Positions 12,362-23,253 of a DNA stretch of 64,000 nt are shown here, in pieces. Below the pieces are notes generated by a model. That model saw only the letters and a program-made list of their open reading frames with translations, was not told the DNA's origin and searched no databases. Position 1 is the first letter of the stretch. Every line of letters begins with the position of its first letter. Made by a program: the position numbers and the translations under genes. Source of the stretch: Biscogniauxia marginata (taxonomy: Eukaryota; Ascomycota; Sordariomycetes; Xylariales; Xylariaceae); NCBI GenBank assembly GCA_022695795.1, contig MU404183.1, positions 1 through 64,000 on the forward strand. The letters are read 5' to 3'.

Positions 12362-12803
12362 TAACGTATTATATAAGCAAGTGAATAAAATAAGCTTACA
12401 AATGAAATGATTTCTTATATAAAATCGACTTTTTCGAAAATTTATAACTTTACACGTAAAAGTCGTAAAAATCTCGAACCTTTTTTTCTAGTTATATAAC
12501 TTTATAATTTAATTAAAATTAAATTAAAAAAATTAAAAAGTAAAGTATATAAAGAAATATATAAAAAGGTTCGTGCGTTTTATTATAATTTTAGTTTTTA
12601 CGCGTTTTCTTTCTGTGTTTTTTAATATTAATTTTTTTGAATTTTATTTTAGTTAAACTATATAGTTATATAACTAGAAAAAAAGGTTCGAGATTTTTCC
12701 GATTTTTATAAGTAGAGTTATAAATTTTTGAAAAAGTCGATTTTATATAAGAAACCATTTTATTCGCGAGCTTGTTTTGTTTACTTGCTTATATGGCACG
12801 TTA
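12362..12803. mobile_element. MITE copy 2
   Basis: This 442 bp element runs from TAACGTATTATATAAGCAAG to GCTTATATGGCACGTTA, with arms of roughly 165 bp in inverted orientation. It has exactly the same length as copy 3 (29296-29737). It is less C-depleted than its surroundings, especially the right arm, which retains CGCGAGCTTGTTTTG. Confidence 0.8.
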
Positions 12804-15049
12804 ACCTTATTTAAAAAACGAATATAATAATAAGAAATTATAATAAAATAAAGAATTAAAAAACTAAAAAACTTTTTATTATAAATTAAAATATTTATAT
12901 AAATATTTTAAAAACTTAAATTAAAAAGAAAAATATTATTAAAACTTAAAAATAAAAAACTATAACTAAAAACGAAAATTATTTCGAAATTTAAACTTAA
13001 ATTTAAATAAAACCAAAATACTTAAAGTTATTATTAATTAAAAAAAGATAATATAAAATAATATAAATATTGACTCTTAATTAACATAATAACGCTTAAT
13101 ATTAAAACGTTTTAAAATTAAGTAAAAAAAAAGTTATATAAAAATAATTAATTTTTATAAGATTAACCGTTTTTTAAAAGAAAAACGAGTCGAGGAATAG
13201 CTTAAAAAATAATTCTCTTTAAATATAAACCTTTACTCCGGATTTTTAATAAATCCGATTTTAATAAGTTACTTTTTACAAGGTTATATAACTATTAAAT
13301 AAACTTAAAAAAAGGTAAGTCGCCGGAGAAATTAAAGTATAACTCGCTTTATAAAATAAATATTAATAAATTAAAGGTAACTTAAAAATATATAATTAAT
13401 AATTTTAAAAAGTTATATTTTTATGTTAATTATTAAAAGTTAAATACGATTATTAAAAAATATTAATATTTTATTATTAATTAAAAAACACCAATTAAAA
13501 TTATATAAGTTAGAATATTTATTAAAATTAATATTTAATAGGCTTTTTATCGAATTTATATATATTTAAATGTTAAAGAATTAATTATTTTTAAAACTCG
13601 GTATAATATATATAAATATAAAGTATTATTTTTTAAAACTTATTAATAAACTAACGACTTTTTAAAGGTATATTAATAAAACGTTATTTAATTTCTTAAA
13701 TAATTTTTATAACGTTTATATTAACGATATTTTTATTTTCTCAAAATTTCTTAAAAAGTATTAAATCTACATAATAAAAGTATTAAAAAAACCATAAAAA
13801 GCTAGACTTTAAATAAATATTAAAAAGTGTAAGTTTTACATTACAAAAATTAAGTTTTTAAGTTTCGTAATAGGTATTAATAAGGTATAAATCAACCTCG
13901 AGAAAGTAAAAGTCGTTTAAACCTAGTAAATACCTATAATTATAAAAGAAATATAATCTTTTTTAAGATTTTATAATTTTTATTAAAAAATTTTATTAAA
14001 ATATAACTACTAAGTAAAACTTTTAATTAAATTAGTTAAATTAAATATATTATACCTTTAAAATAACGCATATTAAAACGCGTTTTAAGATTTAAAGATT
14101 TATATAATTATAATACTTATTTTAATATTTTACGATTTAATATAAAAAATTAAAATGGAAATAAACATGTTAAACAATATTATTATAGGTTTTTTAACGT
14201 AAAAAGGAAATAATAAGAAATAATACTTAGTAGTTTATTTTTTAAAAACCTTATAAAGAGTTAAATTAAATTATAAAATTTATAATAAAAATATTAATAA
14301 TAATATAAGCTTTATAAATATAAACGTTTAAACTTATTAAAATATAATAATTTAACTTTTTTTAATAATAATAAATTATTAAGCTTTAAAGTATTTTAAT
14401 ATTAAATAAAAGCTAAATATATAATAAATATAATAAATAAAAACTTTATCTTGATATAAATTTATAATTATTTATAAATTAAAAAGAAAAAATGTGGTAA
14501 TTAATACTTTATTTTAAAAATAAAAGGTATTATGAATTTAAAAGGATAAAAAAAGCTTAAAAGTATATAACCCTTTTTCGATTAATTAATTTAAAGGAGA
14601 TTTAAACTTTTGAAATTAAAAAAACCTTGTGTTATTTTTACATTGAAATCTCGATGTTAAGAAATAATATGTTATTATTTATTAAATTAAAATTAATTAG
14701 TCATATTTAACGAAAATAATATACGAATTTAACTAATTAATAAAAAAAAGTTATATTAGTTTACTCGAGAAGAAATAAGACTTATAAATTAATAATTATA
14801 TAATATTAATAGCTTAATTTAAATATAGATATAAAGTAATATATAAATAATTATTTAAAGTGTTATTTAGTTTAAATACCTCGTAATAAAACGTTAAAAG
14901 ACTTTACCTCTTTTTAATCCTTTAAAAAGTATAATAATATTTTATTATAAACTTTAAATTTATACTTAAAAATAAAAACGGATATAATAACGTATTAGTA
15001 ATAATAAATCGATTAAAGAAAAAACTATAAATTATACTTTATATAATAA
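12804..15049 (+). mobile_element. Gypsy-4: older Gypsy relic, left part (RT, RNase H, start of integrase)
   Basis: Heavily mutated pol region on the plus strand. Frames broken by stops still show reverse-transcriptase landmarks: a catalytic-site remnant around 13698-13745 (reads VYINDIFIFS, the first Asp of the pair changed to Asn) and a downstream KCKFYITKIKFLSF segment near 13825. RNase H-like remnants lie near 14200-14290. Integrase begins before 15049, where Gypsy-1 interrupts it; the rest resumes at 22950. No LTRs found, so the element is truncated. Domain calls come from pattern matching in decayed frames. Confidence 0.65.
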
Positions 15050-15509
15050 TGTTACAAATCAGCTCTATTGGAAGAAATCTAACAGGGATGTCGGAACAGG
15101 AACCAAGAATGTGTGAAATAGTAGGAATAACACACATTCTATGTAATATCACGTGATGTTAAACCTGTGTTAGTCGGTTAACTGGGATAAACTTAACATA
15201 GTAAGTTTAAGTTAGTTTAATGACCCATCCAGGTTTAACAGGTATCTAATATATTATAAGGAAGAAGTGATAAGTATAAGTAGATTAGAATTTCTTATGT
15301 AATTTATCTCTTGTTTTTTAGTTATTAATTTAAAACTATAATCACTTTTTAATATTATAATGAAAGTACCTTAAAACCTCTTTAACGAACATAACATTAT
15401 GAATTAATTAAACTAATTTTAACTTATTATTACTTTTAAATTAAAAAAACCTAGTACGTACTTACTTATGAAGTTAGTTAACTAAGAATATATAGGGAGA
15501 TTCGTCACA
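15050..15509 (+). repeat. Gypsy-1 5' LTR
   Basis: 460 bp, TG...CA ends (TGTTACAAATC ... GATTCGTCACA). The 5' half keeps many Cs and Gs; the 3' half is more strongly C-to-T mutated. Contains the palindrome TCACGTGA at 15149-15156. Confidence 0.92.
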
Positions 15510-15511
15510 TT

Positions 15512-15520
15512 TTGATAGCT
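15512..15520 (+). other. Putative self-priming primer-binding site of Gypsy-1
   Basis: Two bases after the 5' LTR comes TTGATAGCT rather than the TGG start of a normal tRNA-primed site. Its reverse complement AGCTATCAA occurs in the U3/R part of the less mutated sister LTRs (42359-42367 and, on the reverse strand, in the solo LTR), about 45 bp after a TATAAAA-like box. That is the layout of Tf1/sushi-type self-priming. Confidence 0.5.
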
Positions 15521-15741
15521 CCTTGATTAATGCTTAATATTAGTTTAAAAGGAGAGATTTTCGGTTGAATAGTCCCAGGATAAATATACCTTTTAAGACT
15601 AAAAGGTAACAAGAAAAGAAACAAGTAAGAGAATAATAATTAATAAGCTTTTAGACGAAAGCTTTAGATTTTTTTACGGTATAATAAAAAGGTTTAAAAG
15701 AATTAATACAAGAGTTAATTATAGTTGTAGTTAAAGAAAAG

Positions 15742-16144
15742 TGTGACGAACCTCCCTGTGTATTCCTAGTTAGCTGACTTCACAGGTGAGTACGTACTAG
15801 GTTTTCTTAATTTGAAAGTAACAGTGAGTTGAGATTGGTTTAATTGGTTCACAATGTTATGTTCGTCAGAGAGGTTTCAAGGTACTCTCACTATAGTATC
15901 AAAGAGTGACTGTAGTCTTAGATTGATAGCTGAAGAATGAATGACTAGATACACAAGGAAATTCCAATCTACTTATACTTATTTCTCCTTTCCTTAAAAC
16001 AAGTGAATCGCTAAATCGCTTCGCTAAGAGGAGCGATTCACTAAGTCACTGAATCACCGAATCGTTCTGCCAAGAGGAGCGATTCACTGATTCTCTCGTC
16101 AAACCACGTGACCAGCACGTGGTTCCATTCTGGGGTCCGTAACA
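15742..16144 (-). mobile_element. Solo LTR inserted into Gypsy-1, not RIP-decayed
   Basis: 403 bp in reverse orientation relative to Gypsy-1. Its reverse complement begins TGTTACGGACCCC and ends TTCGTCACA, the LTR ends of this family. It is flanked by a perfect 5-bp duplication AAAAG (15737-15741 and 16145-16149). Base composition is near that of genes, unlike everything around it. It carries a 17-bp repeat AAGAGGAGCGATTCACT at 16026-16042 and 16072-16088, and two CACGTG palindromes at 16105 and 16116. It is a diverged relative of the Gypsy-1 LTR, not a copy. Confidence 0.9.
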
Positions 16145-19100
16145 AAAAGGAGGAGGAAGAAATACTTGAAAAAGAAAATAAACAGGCAAGATAACCCCTA
16201 CCTCCTAAAGATAAATAACCGAAACCCTCTTTAAACGATAATAACCCTAACAACTTAAACGACGAAAATAATATAATAACCCTCGATATAAAGGGTTTTA
16301 AACTAATTATACCTAGTAAATATAATAAGTCAAGCGATTTAAAAGGATTTTTAATTTAAACTAGAACTTATTTATAATTCTATTATAAAACGATTATCAC
16401 TAAGGAATAGAAAGTTCTCATAATATCCCAGCTCCTCGTCGAAACTGCTTTAACTTAGTTTTAACTAGTGTTAAAAGATCATTTAGAAAACGGATTAAAC
16501 GCCTAAGAAAACATAAAAAAAGTCTTTAAAAATTATAAAGAGTTTAAAAAACAACTTAAGTCTATATTCGGTAATTTAATTCTTAAGTAATAAGTTAAAA
16601 CTTAACTTTATAAATTATGATAAGATAAAAAGGTTTAAATTACGCTATTAAATTCAAAAAACTCGTAAGTTAATTATAACTACTTATCAAGAGCTTATAT
16701 TACTTGTTTTATTAAGGACTAAAAAACCATGTAAAGGATAAGCTATATAAGATAAACCTGTATAAAGAAAGGAACTTAGGAAAGTTTAATAACTACGTTA
16801 TAATAGTAATTGCCATTAATAACGAGAACTTCAAACGGTACCTTAAAAAAAAAACGATATAACGAAGGAATAGCAATTAACTAAAAGGAGGAAATCATAA
16901 AAGCGGTGCCGGAACTAAGAAAGGCACTAAAACTAAGTTAAACCTTATTAAAATTAACGTTACTTAAAAAGAGCAAAAGAAACGAGATAAATTAATTATT
17001 AAGTGTTTTAATTATAGAAAAAAAGGACATTATAAAAACGAGTGCTAAAATCTTAAGAAATAGGAACCGAGAATAAGAGGGATTTTTTAACCCAAGAAAA
17101 GAACTTCTAAAGCGAGAGTTCATTTCGAAAACAATAAAGAAGTAAATTAAGTGTTTATTATTACCACTATTAAAGTAGAGAAAAACGAGGAAGTCTTTAT
17201 AGAAAAAATTTGTAAATATTATTAAGTTAACCGTAAAAACTATTTAAAGGATAATTATTTATATTTAAGATATTTTACATTAAAACAAGCCAAATAAAGA
17301 TATAATAAAAATAAACTACCATATAAGTATAATAATTATAAACTAGAATATAACCTAAGAATTAAGTTAAATCATAACGAGTTACATTAAAGCCATTATA
17401 ACGATGATAAATATAAAACCTATTAAGGAAGAAACCAGCATAATAACTTAAACTAGAGGTTTTATATAGATAATAATTATAATGTTTATTAAAGCTTAAA
17501 GAAACATGTATCGTTATATTAAAGCTTTTATATTAACGACGTTTATTAAGTATATAAAAGTTTTAAAGATAAAGCTGGTTATTATCCTTAAAAACCAGAA
17601 AATGATAATATAAAAGAAAATAAGTGTATTTATAATAACGTCCCACGATGGTTACATTACTTTAAAGTATATTATCTTTATCTAAGTTTCGAAAGAAATA
17701 ATAAAGTAATTATTAAAGGTTATATATGTTATATCTCGGTATTATACGACGTACACGACTTGTTTAGAGCGGGTTTCGAAAAAGACGAAATTAAAGATAA
17801 ATTATGGGAATTATAAAAAGAACTACATTTTCTATAATGGCTCGAAAAACGAGCTAAGTATAACACTAGTTTGTTCGGCTTAATAAGAAAGTACTTAATA
17901 AAATAATAAGCAAAAATACGTGTAACTAAACTAAGTTATAAACGAATTGTTAAGACATACCTTAAAAAAAGAGGAAAATTTCTAGAAATCAATATAAACT
18001 TATAAAAAAACATCGAATTACCCCTAATAAATGAACTTAAGAATTATACACTTTATTTAAAAATAATTTAAAACCTTAAAAAGTTTCGAGTTAATAAAAA
18101 AATAGATTTAGGTTATAAAAGGGCCCTCGAAAAAAAATTGAAGTTTTAATATGTAAGGTTTTATATAAAAAATAGACCTTTCACCCCTTACTACGTAAAG
18201 AATAATTAAAAAAACTATTTAAATAATAATTACTAGAAACACGCTCTTATGAAAGCCTAAAAATGGAAAGACATTCGAGCTATAGTAACTTAAAGAAACC
18301 TAAAAGAGAAAAGGCGTAGAAACCAAAAAACGGTAAAGGCTCTCGCTAGTAAGGCAGCGAGAAGCTATAAATAGCAAGTCCTTATATGAAGTCCAGTTAA
18401 GACTTAATAATACCATTATAACCAGAGTTAAGTATAATGAAAGGGAGTATAAAGCCTTTATAAACTTAGGAGTAAATAAAAGCTATATCTTAGTTAAGAT
18501 AACTTAAAAAGACAAAATACTATGGATATATAAATAAAGTTCATATTAATTACGGAACTTCAAAGGATATATATTTAGTTACGAAAATGGTAAAATGTTA
18601 AAAGAAATAGTCCCTTTTTTAATAACCATTTAAAGACATCTCGAGTAAGTTATTTTTAATATTATATATATATTAAGTCATAATATGATGCTAAGAATGA
18701 ATTAACTTAAAAAAAACAATTTATAAATAAATTTCGAGATAAACACGCTTTATTAAGATTAAAAACAGGAGGAGTTAACCATTACGGGTTACGAGATAAG
18801 TACCGCAAATAACTTTAGAGAAATAGATGTAAAAACGAAATATATTACTTATATAATTCGAGTAACTAAACCTAAAAATCTAACGAAAAGAGTACCATGT
18901 AAGTACCTCCGTTTCCACAAATTATTTAGAAATAAAACAAAAAAAGAATTACTAAAATATAATTAATGGAATTACTAAATCCACTTTAAAGAAGGAAAGT
19001 AGCTAAAACTATTTTTAATGTATCTTATAAATTAGGAAAAATAAAAAGTACTATAAAAAGGAATTTAAAAGGATCTTAATAAAGGATATATTTAAAAATT

Positions 19101-22100
19101 AAAATCCTCGTTAAGATACCCGGTAATTATGGTATTTAAAGTCGATAAAAATAGGAAGTAACATGTTAATAAAAAAGGAAACCTAATATAGCGACGAGTA
19201 ATTAACTACCGACACCTTAATAAAATAACCAAAAAAACGAATACTTGTTACTACTAATAAAACTTATAAAAAGATAAATTAATAAAGCTTAAATCTTTAT
19301 AGCATTAAACCTTCGCGATAAATATTATATAATTAAAATAACCAAAGGACACGAATAGTATACCGTATTTAGAACAATATATAGATATTATAAGTATAAG
19401 GTTATACTGTTTAGACTTATTAACGCACTTATTATATTTTAATATATGATTATAACGATCCTTTATAAGTTTCTAAATAAATTTATATTCGTTTATTTAA
19501 ACGATATATTAATTTATTTAGAAAGCGAGAAAGAATATAAGGAATATATAAAACAAGTATTAAAAGCCTTAAAAAAATAAACCTATTTGTTTATTTAATT
19601 AAAAGTGAATAATATATTAAAAAATTGGATTATTTAGGATTTATAATAAGTTTAAAAAAATCCGCATTTAAAAAAGGAAAATAATAATAATTAAGAATTA
19701 ACTAGAACTTAAAAGTGTTATAAACGTACGCGTATTTCTTAGCTTTATTAATTATGTTAAATAACTTATTAAAGATTTTAAACGTATCGCTAAACCATTA
19801 ACGGAACTAATTACCTTAGCGAAAATAAGAGAGGCTTTCCATTTTATTAAAGAAGCTAAATAAGCTTTTTAGCAGCTAAAGGAAGTTGTAACTTGTAAGG
19901 TTATATGTAAACTTCTAAACGAAAATAAAAAGAAACGACTAAAGATAAACGCTTTAAATTTCGCTATTAAAGTAGTTTTAAAGTAACTAGAAGATAATGA
20001 GAAATAATACTTAATCGCGTACTTATTTAAAGTACTATATAGTGTTAAACTAAATTATTAGATTTATAATAAGGAATTATTAGTAGTTATTAAAGTACTA
20101 GAGGAATGAGAACCATAGCTTAGTAAAACTAAGGAACTTATCGATATTTATTTAAACTATAAAAACCTTACACGATTTATAATAATATAAACGCTTAATT
20201 AAAGACACGAGCATTAAATGATTTTCCTGTTTAAGTTTAATTTTAAAATCTAGTATATCAAGGGAAAAGAAAATACTTAAATAAATCTTTTTAATAAAAA
20301 GGGAGATTATAAATTAAAAATCAATAAAAGAGATATCTAGATGTTTAAATAACAAAATGACGAATTAGTTATATTAATTTACATGTAAATTAATATAAGA
20401 AACTAAAAATAACGTTTTAAGGAAAATTATAGTTAAAAGGAAAAATAATTATAGTCTTAATAAGGATCCAGCGACGAACTTCTCTCGTACAAAAAAAAGG
20501 TATATATATTAAAACGAGTATAAGACGAATTCGTCAAAGAATTTCATAAATATCCTCTATACGGCCACCAAGGGATTTTCAAAATAATAAAACGACTTCA
20601 GGAAGAATTCGACTTTCCAGAAATGCGACAAACAATTAAAAGAATTATAAAGAATTATAACATTTATAATAAGGCTAAAATATCACGATATAAACCATAC
20701 GAATTACTATAACTAACCTAAATACCTAACAAAGCGTGACATATAATTATATAGGATTTCATAATAAAACTCTTAAAGTTAAAAGATCCTACCATAGGAG
20801 TACCTTATAATAGCATATAAGTAATTGTTAATAAACTCACGAAATATGCCTACTTTTTACTATTTAACGAATTAAGTATAGTAAAACAGCTAGCTTTTAA
20901 TTTCTTAAGAAAATACGTTAATAAACGTGGATTACTAAAACATATTATTTCAAATAAAAACAAACTATTTATTTTAAAATTTTAAATAAACTTAATAAAA
21001 CGGATAAATATTAAATAAAAGTTATTTATAATATATTATCCCTAAATAAACGAATAAATAAAAAAACTAAACCAAATAATAAAACAATATTTACGAAGCT
21101 ATATTAACTAGGAAATAAATAACTAAGTAAATTTACTATTAATAACTTAAATAGCATATAATACTTCGATTAATAAAAACATAAAAATGTCACTACACGA
21201 GGCAGTATACAAGCAAAAGGCGAAAGTCCAAAAACAACCGATCAAACTCACGAAAACACTAAAAGTCGAAATAAAGGCCTCGAAAGCAAAAGTACTATTT
21301 AAAAAGGTTTAAGCAATATAATAACGGCTATAAAAAGAATTATAATTTATTTAAAACAAAATAACAAAATACTATAATAATAATAAAATTAAGGGATTAA
21401 TTCTTAAAAAAAGAGATATAATTTACTTACTTTATTAACGATAAGGCGTAATATTAAAAACACTTTAAATTAAAATAAAACGACTTAATAAAAAACTTAA
21501 ATTTAAGAAATTAAAACCATATAAAATTAAAAAAGTTATTTCGAAAGTTAATTACAAGTTAATATTATTAAAAAGATTTAAAATACACCTTATATTTCAT
21601 ATTTCGCTTTTAAAACTAACATCAAAAAACGCCTTACTAAAAAACCAACTAAAATTAAAAAAAAACCCTAAAAAGTACGAAATAAAGAAAATACTAAATT
21701 TAAAACAAATTAAAAATTAATTATAATATTTTATTAAATAAGAAAGCTACTTATTAAAAGAAAACACTTAGGAATTTTTTAAGCACTTAAAGAACCTAAC
21801 GAACGAACTTAAGAACTTTCACCGCTAGAACCCAGATCGGCTAGGAAGGCCCGAAAATCGGGGTTTTAATCTAGAAAAGACAGGTCGAAAAAGGGAACAG
21901 CCGTAAAAGCAGTATTAATCTACTCGACCAACAAACGCTATTCGATTACCAATCTGGCTTACTCCTCCCTTAAACGCTTTTATTCTTCCTTCTCCACCTT
22001 CTCTATCTCTTTAATAAAAAAAAGACCGCGTTTTAATATTTTTAAACCTCGTCTTTAAAGAAACTCTTTTTATTTGCGAATACGAATTAATCGTTTTACG

Positions 22101-22126
22101 AGGGCTTATAATTAATTATTAAAGGA

Positions 22127-22420
22127 TTAAAGTTTCTCTTTTGTTTTACGACGCTTAACCGCTAATTTCTCGCGTTTTCGACTTATATCAAATAAGTTAA
22201 ATATTTCGATATTTAAACCGTCGTAATAATAACGAGTTTTAACTATATAATTAAAATAAGTTTTAAATTTAAGAATTATAAAACAAAATAAGTTAATCTT
22301 AAAATAATTAAAATAAGGAAATACCTTAAAATTAGAAAACCGAATATATATAATAAAAGAATCCCGGGACTCCCACTTACTTTTACGAGGTTTCGCGAGT
22401 AGTTTCGAAACACTAGACAT
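22127..22420 (-). CDS. Antisense ORF in the 3' region of Gypsy-1, unknown product
   Basis: 97 codons stay open on the strand opposite to gag-pol, between the chromodomain region and the 3' LTR. I recognise no family. The predicted protein is basic at both ends (KPRKSKWESRD, KREKLAVKRRKTKEKL) with an aromatic-rich centre. The equivalent place in Gypsy-2 (about 41745-42035, reverse strand) encodes a clearly related sequence with the same spacing (for example YYDDSGTAIFNLF against YYDGLNIEIFNLF) and two stops that are CAA-to-TAA or CGA/CAG-type RIP changes. This suggests a once-coding antisense gene rather than chance. Present expression is doubtful. Confidence 0.35.
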   Translation of the reverse strand: MSSVSKLLAKPRKSKWESRDSFIIYIRFSNFKVFPYFNYFKINLFCFIILKFKTYFNYIVKTRYYYDGLNIEIFNLFDISRKREKLAVKRRKTKEKL

Positions 22421-22489
22421 TATAAGGAATAAAGAGGGAAGAACTTATTCGAGGTTTTTAGGATAAAGATCTAAAGAGAAAGGAAATAA

Positions 22490-22949
22490 TGTTATAAATT
22501 AGCTTTATTAAAAGAAATTTAATAGGGATATTAAAATAAGAACTAAAAATATGTGAAATAATAAAGATAATATATATTTTATATAATATCACGTGATGTT
22601 AAATCTATGTTAATTAATTAATTAAAATAAACTTAATATAATAAGTTTAAGTTAATTTAATAACTTATTTAAGTTTAATAAATATTTAATATATTATAAA
22701 AAAGAAGTAATAAGTATAAATAAATTAAAATTTCTTATGTAATTTGTTTTTCGTTTTTTAGTTATTAATTTAAGACTATAGTTACTTTTTAATACTATAA
22801 TAAGAGTACTTTGAAACCTCTTTAACGAACATAACATTATGAATTAATTAAACCAATCTTAACCCATTATTACCTTTAAATCAAGAAAACCTAGTACGTA
22901 CTTACCTGTGAAGTCAGTTAACTAGGAACACACAGGGAGGTTCGTTATA
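22490..22949 (+). repeat. Gypsy-1 3' LTR
   Basis: 460 bp, exactly the length of the 5' LTR. Here the 5' half is heavily C-to-T mutated while the 3' half (about 22840-22945) is nearly intact, the mirror image of the 5' LTR. TCACGTGA is retained at 22589-22596. Confidence 0.92.
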
Positions 22950-23253
22950 AACAACTACGATAATAAAAAATACCGTTAAAATATATTATAAGGGTTTATT
23001 TTAAGTATATAAATTATTAAAATTTATTATTAGCGATTAAAGGCTTTAATTTATTTTAAATTTTATTAATAAATTAATTAAAATATTAGAAATTAAATAG
23101 AAATTAGTTTTAATAAGGTATTATAAGATTATTAAATAAGTTAAAATTATAAATTAATATTTAAATTAATAATTAAAGTCGTATATTAATTATTAATAAA
23201 ATAACTAGTTAAAAGTTTTAATTAAAAACAAAAAATAATTAATTAATTAAACT
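22950..23253 (+). mobile_element. Gypsy-4: integrase remnant, right part
   Basis: Continuation of the relic cut by Gypsy-1. Decayed integrase-core sequence, including a segment reading as a mutated catalytic-core strand followed by the QKL...R..KTI...K..NQYL region near 23090-23170. Ends where 2-kb repeat copy B begins. Confidence 0.5.

Larger units (their letters stand above)
15050..22949 (+). mobile_element. Gypsy-1: full-length chromovirus-type LTR retrotransposon, RIP-inactivated
   Basis: LTRs at 15050-15509 and 22490-22949 are both 460 bp. Flanks are AATAA (15045-15049) and AACAA (22950-22954), a 5-bp target duplication differing by one C/T change. Without the nested solo LTR the element is about 7.5 kb. 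In order I see: a CCHC zinc-knuckle remnant (about 16993-17045, second Cys codon now TAT), a reverse-transcriptase active-site remnant (VYLNDILIY, about 19485-19520), an integrase zinc-binding segment (HPLYGHQG, about 20550), integrase core traces, a chromodomain-like segment (YEIKKIL ... QYFIK ... ENT, about 21670-21780) and a polypurine tract (about 22473-22489). This is the Ty3/Gypsy chromovirus order. Stops throughout mean no protein is made. Confidence 0.9.
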
